Shown: positions 1-9,178, numbered from the stretch's first letter. The stretch: 64,000 nucleotides of DNA from Prosopocoilus inquinatus (GCA_036172665.1 JAYKNF010000039.1:62001-126000); one strand, 5' to 3'. Made by a program: numbers and translations. The notes: a model not told the origin generated them from the sequence alone.

Positions 1-149
1 GTGAGATACGAAGTTCTCGGACGCAGCTGAAGCTGGAAATAGTTTTAAACGGAACAACATGCATTAGCGTTGTTAATGTGATGTATCTAATCGATCCTTA
101 CTCATCTATCATGTTATTTGACGTTTGGATGGACTCCAGTAACTCTGAT
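1..149 (+). repeat. Reference monomer W2
   Basis: Diagnostic bases: GCAGCTGAAGCTGG, AACGGAACAACATGC and GTTGTTAATGTG (others read GTTGTTCCTGTG). It takes the place of W in form 2 and form 3. Other copies start at 9179, 13625, 17624, 24290, 29013, 35509, 46147, 50146, 53394, 58287 and 61109. It is preceded by V2 wherever the preceding sequence is visible. Confidence 0.95.
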
Positions 150-298
150 GTGAGATACGAAATTATCGGACGCAGCAGAAGCTGGAAATAGTTTTAAATG
201 AAACAACACGCATTAGCGTTGTTCCTGTGATGTATCTAATCGATCCTTACTCATCTATCATGTTATTTGACGTTTCGATGGACTCTAGTAACTCTGAT
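150..298 (+). repeat. Reference monomer X2
   Basis: Diagnostic bases: GAAATTATCGG and TTTAAATGAAAC, with GACGTTTCG and GACTCTAGT at the back. It differs from X at one base only (monomer position 51, G for T). It leads into C. Confidence 0.95.
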
Positions 299-447
299 GT
301 GAGATACGAAGTTTTTGGACGCAGCAGGTGCTGGAAATAGTTTTAAACGAAACAACACGTATTAGCGTTGTTCCTGTGATGTATCTAATCGATCCTTACT
401 CATCTATCATGTTATTTGACGTTTGGATGAACTCCAGTATCTCTGAC
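299..447 (+). repeat. Reference monomer C (HOR anchor)
   Basis: Diagnostic bases: GCAGGTGCTGG, then GATGAACTCCAGTATCTC at the back, ending CTGAC. There are 21 copies, starting at 299, 3562, 6825, 10228, 12001, 14823, 17922, 21340, 24588, 26361, 29311, 32559, 35807, 37580, 40679, 43942, 47345, 50444, 55337, 59485 and 62307. I used it as the unit start because it never forms a hybrid in this window. Confidence 0.96.
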
Positions 448-596
448 GTGAGATACGAAATTTTCGGACGCAGCAGAAGCTGGAAATAGTTTTAAACGAA
501 ACAGCATGCATTAGCGTTGTTCCTGTGATGTATCTAATCGATCCTTACTCATCTATCACGTTATTTGACGTTTGAATGGACTCCAGTAACTCTGAT
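448..596 (+). repeat. Reference monomer D
   Basis: Diagnostic bases: GAAATTTTCGG, AAACAGCATGCATTAG and CTATCACGTTATT, with GTTTGAATGG. The AGCATGC context gives the only SphI site (GCATGC) among the types, so each C-to-C unit should hold one. The D front also survives in the D/M hybrids. Confidence 0.94.
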
Positions 597-745
597 GTGA
601 GATACAATGTTCTCGGACGCAGCAGAAGCTGGAAATAGTTTTGAACGAAACAACACGTATTAGCGTTGTTCCTGTGATGTATCTAAACGATCCTTACTTA
701 TCTAACATGTTATTTGACGTTTGGATGGACTCCAGTAACTCTGAT
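597..745 (+). repeat. Reference monomer E
   Basis: Diagnostic bases: ATACAATGTTCTCGG, TTTTGAACG, CTAAACGATCC and TTATCTAACATG. It differs from its neighbour F at 16 of 149 positions. It closely resembles E3 and T. Confidence 0.94.
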
Positions 746-894
746 GTGAGATACAAAGTTTTTGGGCGCAGCAGGAGCTGGAAATAGTTTTAAACGAAGC
801 AACACGCATTAGCGTTGTTCCTGTGATGTATCTAATCGATCCTTCCTTAGCTACTATGTTATTTGACGTTTCGATGGACTCCAGTAATTTTGAT
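746..894 (+). repeat. Reference monomer F
   Basis: Diagnostic bases: AAAGTTTTTGGGCGC, AACGAAGCAACACGC, CCTTCCTTAGCTACTATG and AGTAATTTTGAT. It differs from U at two positions. Confidence 0.94.
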
Positions 895-1043
895 GTGAGA
901 TACGACGTTTTCGGACGCAGCAGAAGCTGGAAATAGTTTTAAATGAAACAACACGCATTAGCGTTGTTCCTGTGATGTATCTAATCGATCGTTACTCATC
1001 TATTATGTTATTTTACGTTTCGATGGACTCTAGTAACTCTGAT
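895..1043 (+). repeat. Reference monomer G
   Basis: Diagnostic bases: TTTAAATGAAAC, ATCGATCGTTACTC, CTATTATGTTATTTTACG, ending CTGAT before an ATGAGATAC start of H. The back half also appears, almost unchanged, in X3. Confidence 0.94.
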
Positions 1044-1192
1044 ATGAGATACGAAGTTTTTGGGCGCAGCAGGAGCTGGAAATAGTTTTAAACGAAACAA
1101 CACATATTAGCGTTGTTCCTGTGATGTATCTAATCAATCCTTACTTATCTATCATGTTATTTGACGTTTGGATGGACTCCAGTAACTCTGAT
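1044..1192 (+). repeat. Reference monomer H
   Basis: Starts ATGAGATAC instead of GTGAGATAC. Other marks: GAAGTTTTTGGGCGC, CAACACATATTAG and CTAATCAATCC. Confidence 0.94.
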
Positions 1193-1341
1193 GTGAGATA
1201 CGAAATTATCGGACGCAGCAGAAGCTGGAAATAGTTTCAAACGAAACAACACGCATTAGCTTTGTTCCTGTGATGTATCTAAACGATCCTTACTTATCTA
1301 ACATATTATTTGACGTTTGGATGGACTCCAGTAAGTCTGAT
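1193..1341 (+). repeat. Reference monomer I
   Basis: Diagnostic bases: GTTTCAAACG, ATTAGCTTTGTTCC (the dyad right arm loses a G) and AACATATTATTTG, ending AGTAAGTCTGAT. Confidence 0.94.
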
Positions 1342-1490
1342 GTGACATACGACATTTTCGGACGCAGCAGAAGCTGGAAATAGTTTTAAACGAAACAACA
1401 CGTATTAGCGTTGTTCCTGTGATGTATCTAATCGATCCTTACTCATCTATCATGTTATTTGACGTTTGAATGGACTCCAGTAACTCTGAT
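1342..1490 (+). repeat. Reference monomer J
   Basis: Starts GTGACATACGACATTTTC, with ACACGTATTAG and GTTTGAATGG. Private variants occur at 30449 (A) and 63446 (T). Confidence 0.94.
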
Positions 1491-1624
1491 GTGAGATACA
1501 AAGTTCTCGGACGCAGCAGAAGCTGGAAACAACACGTATTAGCGTTGTTCCTGTGATGTATCTAAACGATCCTTACTTATCTAACATCTTATTTGACGTT
1601 TGGATGGACTCCAGTAACTCTGAT
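1491..1624 (+). repeat. Reference monomer K, 134 bp (15-bp deletion)
   Basis: Reads CTGGAAACAACACG where others read CTGGAAA, 11 more bases, then CGAAACAACACG. The 15 missing bases lie between two GAAA copies, so slippage or microhomology-mediated loss explains them. Back marks: CTAAACGATCC and AACATCTTATTTG. Counting hybrids, 32 copies occur: once after J (or I/J) and, in forms 2 and 3, again after S in place of T. Confidence 0.96.
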
Positions 1625-1773
1625 GTGAGATACAAAGTTTTTGGGCGCAGCAGGAACTGGAAATAGTTTTAAACGAAACAACATGCATTAGCGTTGTTCC
1701 TGTGATGTATCTAATCGATCCTTACTCATCTATCATGTTATTTGGCGTTTCGATGGACTCCAGTAGCTCTGAT
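1625..1773 (+). repeat. Reference monomer L
   Basis: Diagnostic bases: CAGGAACTGGAAATAG, AACATGCATTAG, TTATTTGGCG and AGTAGCTCTGAT. The back half is the same as that of Q. Confidence 0.94.
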
Positions 1774-1796
1774 GTGAGATACGACGTTTTCGTACG

Positions 1797-1808
1797 CAGC
1801 AGAAGCTG
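1797..1808. other. Small inverted repeat CAGC-AGAA-GCTG (example in M)
   Basis: Monomer positions 24 to 35. A four-base perfect inverted repeat around a four-base spacer. Most types keep both arms; C (CAGGTGCTG) and L (CAGGAACTG) keep only CAG and CTG. Short enough that chance is a fair explanation. Confidence 0.4.
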
Positions 1809-1810
1809 GA

Positions 1811-1827
1811 AATAGTTTTAAACGAAA
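1811..1827 (-). other. Weak CENP-B-box-like stretch (example in M)
   Basis: Monomer positions 38 to 54 read on the minus strand match 11 of 17 positions of the mammalian CENP-B box (YTTCGTTGGAARCGGGA), including TTCGTT and AARC. The CGGG part is missing apart from its C, so only 6 of the 9 core positions match. K monomers lack this stretch. Binding by any CENP-B relative is unproven and may not apply to this organism. Confidence 0.25.
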
Positions 1828-1847
1828 CAACACGCATTAGCGTTGTT
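1826..1847. other. Imperfect dyad in the monomer (example in M)
   Basis: Monomer positions 53 to 74. AACAA pairs with TTGTT and CGC with GCG, around an ATTA loop, with a two-base CA bulge in the left arm: 8 possible pairs. Most types keep AACAA and TTGTT but vary at positions 60 and 62 (ATGC, ACGT), which weakens the inner stem; I, O and W change the right arm. It could be a protein site or a hairpin; neither is shown. Confidence 0.6.
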
Positions 1848-1922
1848 CCTGTGATGTATCTAATCGATACTTACTCATCTATCATGTTATTTGACGTTTG
1901 GATGGACTCCAGTAACTCTGAT

Positions 1923-2071
1923 GTGAGATACGAAATTTTCGGACGCAGCAGAAGCTGGAAATAGTTTTGAACGAAACAACAGGTATTAGCGTTGTTCCTG
2001 TGATGTATCTAATCGATCCTTACTTAGCTACTATGTTATTTGATGTTTCGATGGACTCCAGTAACTCTAAT
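1923..2071 (+). repeat. Reference monomer N (variant first copy)
   Basis: Diagnostic bases: TTTTGAACG, AACAACAGGTATTAG and TTTGATGTTTCG, ending CTCTAAT. This copy has T at 1938 and G at 1945; the other N copies (for example 5186, 12299, 16298) read GAAATTATCGGACAC. Confidence 0.93.
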
Positions 2072-2220
2072 GTGAGATACGGAATTTTCGGACGCAGCAG
2101 CAGCTGGAAATAGTTTTAAACGAAACAACACGCATTAGCGATGTTCCTGTGATGTATCTAATCGATCCTTACTCATCTATCATGTTATTTTACGTTTGGA
2201 TGGACTCCAGTAACTCTGAT
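2072..2220 (+). repeat. Reference monomer O
   Basis: Diagnostic bases: ATACGGAATTTTCGG, CAGCAGCAGCTGG, ATTAGCGATGTTCC and ATTTTACGTTTGG. Confidence 0.94.
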
Positions 2221-2369
2221 GTGAGATAAAAAGTTTTTGGACGCAGCAGAAGCTGGAAATAGTTTTGAACGAAACAACACGTATTAGCGTTGTTCCTGTG
2301 ATGTATCTAATCGATCCTTACTTAGCTACTATGTTATTTGACGTTTCGATGGACTCCAGTAACTCTAAT
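2221..2369 (+). repeat. Reference monomer P
   Basis: Starts GTGAGATAAAAAGTTTTT, then TTTTGAACG, TTAGCTACTATG, ending CTCTAAT. Confidence 0.94.
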
Positions 2370-2518
2370 GTGAGATACGACGTTTTCGGACGCAGCAGAA
2401 GCTGGAAATAGTTCTAAACGAAACAACATGCATTAGCGTTGTTCCTGTGATGTATCTAATCGATCCTTACTCATCTATCATGTTATTTGGCGTTTCGATG
2501 GACTCCAGTAGCTCTGAT
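2370..2518 (+). repeat. Reference monomer Q
   Basis: Diagnostic bases: ATAGTTCTAAACG, AACATGCATTAG, TTATTTGGCG and AGTAGCTCTGAT. Confidence 0.94.
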
Positions 2519-2667
2519 GTGAGATACGACGTTTTCGGACGCAGCAGAAGCTGGAAATAGTTTTAAACGAAACAACACGCATTAGCGTTGTTCCTGTGAT
2601 GTATCTAATCGATACTTACTCATCTATCATGTTATTTGACGTTTGGATGGACTCCAGTAACCCTGAC
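2519..2667 (+). repeat. Reference monomer R
   Basis: Diagnostic bases: ATCGATACTTACTC with the ending AGTAACCCTGAC. A private C occurs at 42945 in the copy at 42899. Confidence 0.94.
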
Positions 2668-2816
2668 GTGAGATAGGAAGTTCTCGGACGCAGCAGAAGC
2701 TGGAAATAGTTTTAAACGAAACAACACGCATTAGCGTTGTTCCTGTGATGTATCTAATCGATCCTTACTCACCTATCATGTTATTTGGCGTTTCGATGGA
2801 CTCCAGTAACTCTGAT
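2668..2816 (+). repeat. Reference monomer S
   Basis: Diagnostic bases: GTGAGATAGGAAGTTCTC, TACTCACCTATCATG and TTATTTGGCG. It precedes T in form 1 and K in forms 2 and 3, so it marks the cassette boundary. Confidence 0.94.
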
Positions 2817-2965
2817 GTGAGATACAAAGTTCTCGGACGCAGCAGAAGCTGGAAATAGTTTTGAACGAAACAACACGTATTAGCGTTGTTCCTGTGATGT
2901 GTCTAAACGATCCTTACTTATCTAACATGTTATTTGACGTTTGGATGGACTCCAGTAACACTGAT
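2817..2965 (+). repeat. Reference monomer T
   Basis: Diagnostic bases: AAAGTTCTCGG, TTTTGAACG, GATGTGTCTAAACG and AGTAACACTGAT. Occurs only in form 1 cassettes (2817, 6080, 20595, 43197, 54592). Confidence 0.94.
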
Positions 2966-3114
2966 GTGAGATACAAAGTTTTTGGGCGCAGCAGGAGCTG
3001 GAAATAGTTTTAAACGAAGCAACACGTATTAGCGTTGTTCCTGTGATGTATCTAATCGATCCTTACTTAGCTACTATGTTATTTGACGTTTCGATGGACT
3101 CCAGTAATTTTGAT
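2966..3114 (+). repeat. Reference monomer U
   Basis: Diagnostic bases: AACGAAGCAACACGTATTAG, CCTTACTTAGCTACTATG and AGTAATTTTGAT. Copies at 2966, 6229, 20744, 43346 and 54741, always after T. Confidence 0.94.
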
Positions 3115-3263
3115 GTGAGATACGACGTTTTCGGACGCAGCAGAAGCTGGAAATAGTTTTAAACGAAACAACATGCATTAGCGTTGTTCCTGTGATGTAT
3201 CTAATCGATCCTTACACATCTATTATGTTATTTGACGTTTCGATGGACTCTAGTAACTCTGAT
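3115..3263 (+). repeat. Reference monomer V
   Basis: Diagnostic bases: GACGTTTTCGG, AACATGCATTAG, CCTTACACATCTATTATG and GACTCTAGT. Copies at 3115, 6378, 20893, 32112, 40232, 43495 and 54890. Confidence 0.94.
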
Positions 3264-3412
3264 GTGAGATACGAAGTTTTTGGACGCAGCAGGAGCTGGA
3301 TATAGTTTTAAACGAAACAACACGCATTAGCGATGTTCCTGTGATGTATCTAAGCGATCCTTACTCATCTATCATGTTATTTGACGTTTGGATGGACTCC
3401 AGTAACTCTGAT
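3264..3412 (+). repeat. Reference monomer W
   Basis: Diagnostic bases: CAGGAGCTGGATATAG, ATTAGCGATGTTCC and CTAAGCGATCC. It follows V or V3. Confidence 0.94.
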
Positions 3413-3561
3413 GTGAGATACGAAATTATCGGACGCAGCAGAAGCTGGAAATAGTTTTAAATTAAACAACACGCATTAGCGTTGTTCCTGTGATGTATCT
3501 AATCGATCCTTACTCATCTATCATGTTATTTGACGTTTCGATGGACTCTAGTAACTCTGAT
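3413..3561 (+). repeat. Reference monomer X
   Basis: Diagnostic bases: GAAATTATCGG and TTTAAATTAAAC, otherwise as X2. It always precedes C. Confidence 0.94.
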
Positions 3562-6500
3562 GTGAGATACGAAGTTTTTGGACGCAGCAGGTGCTGGAAA
3601 TAGTTTTAAACGAAACAACACGTATTAGCGTTGTTCCTGTGATGTATCTAATCGATCCTTACTCATCTATCATGTTATTTGACGTTTGGATGAACTCCAG
3701 TATCTCTGACGTGAGATACGAAATTTTCGGACGCAGCAGAAGCTGGAAATAGTTTTAAACGAAACAGCATGCATTAGCGTTGTTCCTGTGATGTATCTAA
3801 TCGATCCTTACTCATCTATCACGTTATTTGACGTTTGAATGGACTCCAGTAACTCTGATGTGAGATACAATGTTCTCGGACGCAGCAGAAGCTGGAAATA
3901 GTTTTGAACGAAACAACACGTATTAGCGTTGTTCCTGTGATGTATCTAAACGATCCTTACTTATCTAACATGTTATTTGACGTTTGGATGGACTCCAGTA
4001 ACTCTGATGTGAGATACAAAGTTTTTGGGCGCAGCAGGAGCTGGAAATAGTTTTAAACGAAGCAACACGCATTAGCGTTGTTCCTGTGATGTATCTAATC
4101 GATCCTTCCTTAGCTACTATGTTATTTGACGTTTCGATGGACTCCAGTAATTTTGATGTGAGATACGACGTTTTCGGACGCAGCAGAAGCTGGAAATAGT
4201 TTTAAATGAAACAACACGCATTAGCGTTGTTCCTGTGATGTATCTAATCGATCGTTACTCATCTATTATGTTATTTTACGTTTCGATGGACTCTAGTAAC
4301 TCTGATATGAGATACGAAGTTTTTGGGCGCAGCAGGAGCTGGAAATAGTTTTAAACGAAACAACACATATTAGCGTTGTTCCTGTGATGTATCTAATCAA
4401 TCCTTACTTATCTATCATGTTATTTGACGTTTGGATGGACTCCAGTAACTCTGATGTGAGATACGAAATTATCGGACGCAGCAGAAGCTGGAAATAGTTT
4501 CAAACGAAACAACACGCATTAGCTTTGTTCCTGTGATGTATCTAAACGATCCTTACTTATCTAACATATTATTTGACGTTTGGATGGACTCCAGTAAGTC
4601 TGATGTGACATACGACATTTTCGGACGCAGCAGAAGCTGGAAATAGTTTTAAACGAAACAACACGTATTAGCGTTGTTCCTGTGATGTATCTAATCGATC
4701 CTTACTCATCTATCATGTTATTTGACGTTTGAATGGACTCCAGTAACTCTGATGTGAGATACAAAGTTCTCGGACGCAGCAGAAGCTGGAAACAACACGT
4801 ATTAGCGTTGTTCCTGTGATGTATCTAAACGATCCTTACTTATCTAACATCTTATTTGACGTTTGGATGGACTCCAGTAACTCTGATGTGAGATACAAAG
4901 TTTTTGGGCGCAGCAGGAACTGGAAATAGTTTTAAACGAAACAACATGCATTAGCGTTGTTCCTGTGATGTATCTAATCGATCCTTACTCATCTATCATG
5001 TTATTTGGCGTTTCGATGGACTCCAGTAGCTCTGATGTGAGATACGACGTTTTCGTACGCAGCAGAAGCTGGAAATAGTTTTAAACGAAACAACACGCAT
5101 TAGCGTTGTTCCTGTGATGTATCTAATCGATACTTACTCATCTATCATGTTATTTGACGTTTGGATGGACTCCAGTAACTCTGATGTGAGATACGAAATT
5201 ATCGGACACAGCAGAAGCTGGAAATAGTTTTGAACGAAACAACAGGTATTAGCGTTGTTCCTGTGATGTATCTAATCGATCCTTACTTAGCTACTATGTT
5301 ATTTGATGTTTCGATGGACTCCAGTAACTCTAATGTGAGATACGGAATTTTCGGACGCAGCAGCAGCTGGAAATAGTTTTAAACGAAACAACACGCATTA
5401 GCGATGTTCCTGTGATGTATCTAATCGATCCTTACTCATCTATCATGTTATTTTACGTTTGGATGGACTCCAGTAACTCTGATGTGAGATAAAAAGTTTT
5501 TGGACGCAGCAGAAGCTGGAAATAGTTTTGAACGAAACAACACGTATTAGCGTTGTTCCTGTGATGTATCTAATCGATCCTTACTTAGCTACTATGTTAT
5601 TTGACGTTTCGATGGACTCCAGTAACTCTAATGTGAGATACGACGTTTTCGGACGCAGCAGAAGCTGGAAATAGTTCTAAACGAAACAACATGCATTAGC
5701 GTTGTTCCTGTGATGTATCTAATCGATCCTTACTCATCTATCATGTTATTTGGCGTTTCGATGGACTCCAGTAGCTCTGATGTGAGATACGACGTTTTCG
5801 GACGCAGCAGAAGCTGGAAATAGTTTTAAACGAAACAACACGCATTAGCGTTGTTCCTGTGATGTATCTAATCGATACTTACTCATCTATCATGTTATTT
5901 GACGTTTGGATGGACTCCAGTAACCCTGACGTGAGATAGGAAGTTCTCGGACGCAGCAGAAGCTGGAAATAGTTTTAAACGAAACAACACGCATTAGCGT
6001 TGTTCCTGTGATGTATCTAATCGATCCTTACTCACCTATCATGTTATTTGGCGTTTCGATGGACTCCAGTAACTCTGATGTGAGATACAAAGTTCTCGGA
6101 CGCAGCAGAAGCTGGAAATAGTTTTGAACGAAACAACACGTATTAGCGTTGTTCCTGTGATGTGTCTAAACGATCCTTACTTATCTAACATGTTATTTGA
6201 CGTTTGGATGGACTCCAGTAACACTGATGTGAGATACAAAGTTTTTGGGCGCAGCAGGAGCTGGAAATAGTTTTAAACGAAGCAACACGTATTAGCGTTG
6301 TTCCTGTGATGTATCTAATCGATCCTTACTTAGCTACTATGTTATTTGACGTTTCGATGGACTCCAGTAATTTTGATGTGAGATACGACGTTTTCGGACG
6401 CAGCAGAAGCTGGAAATAGTTTTAAACGAAACAACATGCATTAGCGTTGTTCCTGTGATGTATCTAATCGATCCTTACACATCTATTATGTTATTTGACG

Positions 6501-6824
6501 TTTCGATGGACTCTAGTAACTCTGATGTGAGATACGAAGTTTTTGGACGCAGCAGGAGCTGGATATAGTTTTAAACGAAACAACACGCATTAGCGATGTT
6601 CCTGTGATGTATCTAAGCGATCCTTACTCATCTATCATGTTATTTGACGTTTGGATGGACTCCAGTAACTCTGATGTGAGATACGAAATTATCGGACGCA
6701 GCAGAAGCTGGAAATAGTTTTAAATTAAACAACACGCATTAGCGTTGTTCCTGTGATGTATCTAATCGATCCTTACTCATCTATCATGTTATTTGACGTT
6801 TCGATGGACTCTAGTAACTCTGAT
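3562..6824 (+). repeat. HOR unit 2, form 1 complete (C to X, 3263 bp)
   Basis: A second complete canonical unit, tandem to the first at an offset of exactly 3,263 bp. The monomer order is identical; the only differences I noticed are two bases in the N monomer (5186). Confidence 0.95.
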
Positions 6825-7122
6825 GTGAGATACGAAGTTTTTGGACGCAGCAGGTGCTGGAAATAGTTTTAAACGAAACAACACGTATTAGCGTTGTTCC
6901 TGTGATGTATCTAATCGATCCTTACTCATCTATCATGTTATTTGACGTTTGGATGAACTCCAGTATCTCTGACGTGAGATACGAAATTTTCGGACGCAGC
7001 AGAAGCTGGAAATAGTTTTAAACGAAACAGCATGCATTAGCGTTGTTCCTGTGATGTATCTAATCGATCCTTACTCATCTATCACGTTATTTGACGTTTG
7101 AATGGACTCCAGTAACTCTGAT

Positions 7123-7271
7123 GTGAGATACAATGTTCTCGGACGCAGCAGAAGCTGGAAATAGTTTTGAACGAAACAACACGTATTAGCGTTGTTCCTG
7201 TGATGTATCTAATCGATCCTTACTCATCTATCATGTTATTTAACGTTTGGACGGACTCCAGTAACTCTGAT
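7123..7271 (+). repeat. Monomer E2 (E front with a distinct back)
   Basis: Front is E (ATACAATGTTCTC); the back reads CTAATCGATCC, then TTATTTAACG and TTTGGACGGACTCC, a combination found only here and at 44240. Both copies follow D in units 3 and 16. Confidence 0.92.
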
Positions 7272-7420
7272 GTGAGATACAAAGTTCTCGGACGCAGCAG
7301 AAGCTGGAAATAGTTTTGAACGAAACAACACGTATTAGCGTTGTTCCTGTGATGTATCTAAACGATCCTTACTTATCTAACATGTTATTTGACGTTTGGA
7401 TGGACTCCAGTAACTCTGAT
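7272..7420 (+). repeat. Monomer E3
   Basis: Reads as E except ACAAAGTTC for ACAATGTTC, and as T except for T's two private bases. The only full copy follows E2 and adds one monomer to unit 3. At 44389 its front is fused to F. Confidence 0.92.
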
Positions 7421-8165
7421 GTGAGATACAAAGTTTTTGGGCGCAGCAGGAGCTGGAAATAGTTTTAAACGAAGCAACACGCATTAGCGTTGTTCCTGTG
7501 ATGTATCTAATCGATCCTTCCTTAGCTACTATGTTATTTGACGTTTCGATGGACTCCAGTAATTTTGATGTGAGATACGACGTTTTCGGACGCAGCAGAA
7601 GCTGGAAATAGTTTTAAATGAAACAACACGCATTAGCGTTGTTCCTGTGATGTATCTAATCGATCGTTACTCATCTATTATGTTATTTTACGTTTCGATG
7701 GACTCTAGTAACTCTGATATGAGATACGAAGTTTTTGGGCGCAGCAGGAGCTGGAAATAGTTTTAAACGAAACAACACATATTAGCGTTGTTCCTGTGAT
7801 GTATCTAATCAATCCTTACTTATCTATCATGTTATTTGACGTTTGGATGGACTCCAGTAACTCTGATGTGAGATACGAAATTATCGGACGCAGCAGAAGC
7901 TGGAAATAGTTTCAAACGAAACAACACGCATTAGCTTTGTTCCTGTGATGTATCTAAACGATCCTTACTTATCTAACATATTATTTGACGTTTGGATGGA
8001 CTCCAGTAAGTCTGATGTGACATACGACATTTTCGGACGCAGCAGAAGCTGGAAATAGTTTTAAACGAAACAACACGTATTAGCGTTGTTCCTGTGATGT
8101 ATCTAATCGATCCTTACTCATCTATCATGTTATTTGACGTTTGAATGGACTCCAGTAACTCTGAT

Positions 8166-8299
8166 GTGAGATACAAAGTTCTCGGACGCAGCAGAAGCTG
8201 GAAACAACACGTATTAGCGTTGTTCCTGTGATGTATCTAAACGATCCTTACTTATCTAACATCTTATTTGACGTTTCGATGGACTCCAGTAACTCTAAT
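8166..8299 (+). repeat. Hybrid monomer K/P
   Basis: Short K front as far as AACATCTTATTTGACGTTT, then a P back (CGATGG, ending CTCTAAT) leading into Q. It deletes L to P. A second copy lies at 45134 to 45267. The switch falls between monomer positions 114 and 127 in 149-bp numbering. Confidence 0.92.
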
Positions 8300-8880
8300 G
8301 TGAGATACGACGTTTTCGGACGCAGCAGAAGCTGGAAATAGTTCTAAACGAAACAACATGCATTAGCGTTGTTCCTGTGATGTATCTAATCGATCCTTAC
8401 TCATCTATCATGTTATTTGGCGTTTCGATGGACTCCAGTAGCTCTGATGTGAGATACGACGTTTTCGGACGCAGCAGAAGCTGGAAATAGTTTTAAACGA
8501 AACAACACGCATTAGCGTTGTTCCTGTGATGTATCTAATCGATACTTACTCATCTATCATGTTATTTGACGTTTGGATGGACTCCAGTAACCCTGACGTG
8601 AGATAGGAAGTTCTCGGACGCAGCAGAAGCTGGAAATAGTTTTAAACGAAACAACACGCATTAGCGTTGTTCCTGTGATGTATCTAATCGATCCTTACTC
8701 ACCTATCATGTTATTTGGCGTTTCGATGGACTCCAGTAACTCTGATGTGAGATACAAAGTTCTCGGACGCAGCAGAAGCTGGAAACAACACGTATTAGCG
8801 TTGTTCCTGTGATGTATCTAAACGATCCTTACTTATCTAACATCTTATTTGACGTTTGGATGGACTCCAGTAACTCTGAT

Positions 8881-9029
8881 GTGAGATACAAAGTTTTTGG
8901 GCGCAGCAGGAACTGGAAATAGTTTTAAACGAAGCAACACGCATTAGCGTTGTTCCTGTGATGTATCTAATCAATCCTTACTTAGCTACTATGTTATTTG
9001 ACGTTTCGATGGACTCCAGTAATTTTGAT
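8881..9029 (+). repeat. Reference monomer U2
   Basis: Front as L (CAGGAACTGG), back as U or F (AACGAAGCAACACGC, TTAGCTACTATG, AATTTTGAT) with a private CTAATCAATCC. It differs from U at three positions and always follows K in form 2 or form 3. Confidence 0.93.
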
Positions 9030-9178
9030 GTGAGATACGACGTTTTCGGACGCAGCAGAAGCTGGAAATAGTTTTAAACGAAACAACACGTATTAGCGTT
9101 GTTCCTGTGATGTATCTAATCGATCCTTACTCATCTATCATGTTATTTGACGTTTGGATGGGCTCCAGTTACTCTGAA
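9030..9178 (+). repeat. Reference monomer V2
   Basis: Front as V (GACGTTTTCGG) with ACACGTATTAG; the back reads GATGGGCTCCAGTTACTC and ends TGAA. These back marks occur only before W2, so V2-W2 form a fixed pair. Confidence 0.93.

Larger units (their letters stand above)
1..298 (+). repeat. HOR tail W2-X2 (end of a form 2 unit)
   Basis: Two monomers that close the unit begun upstream of the window. W2 carries the GCAGCTGAAG and GTTGTTAATG markers; X2 carries TTTAAATGAAAC. W2-X2 followed by C is the normal end of form 2, as also seen at 24290, 29013, 35509 and 50146. Confidence 0.9.
1774..1922 (+). repeat. Reference monomer M
   Basis: Diagnostic bases: TTTTCGTACGCAGC and ATCGATACTTACTC. It differs from R at only three positions (TACGC versus GACGC, and AACTCTGAT versus AACCCTGAC). 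Confidence 0.94.
299..3561 (+). repeat. HOR unit 1, form 1 complete (C to X, 22 monomers, 3263 bp)
   Basis: A complete canonical unit: types C to X each once, in order. Length is 22 x 149 minus 15 for the short K monomer. Its N copy (1923) differs from all later N copies, reading T at 1938 and G at 1945 where the others have A and A. The unit is followed directly by a second complete copy. Confidence 0.95.

Noticed and set aside
1..149. Array boundary at the window start
   Set aside because: The first base coincides with my chosen monomer phase, but W2-X2 in the window start mid-unit and match internal copies, so the array clearly continues upstream.
1811..1827. A true CENP-B box
   Set aside because: Only 6 of the 9 core positions match and the CGGG motif is missing, so it is kept only as a weak resemblance.
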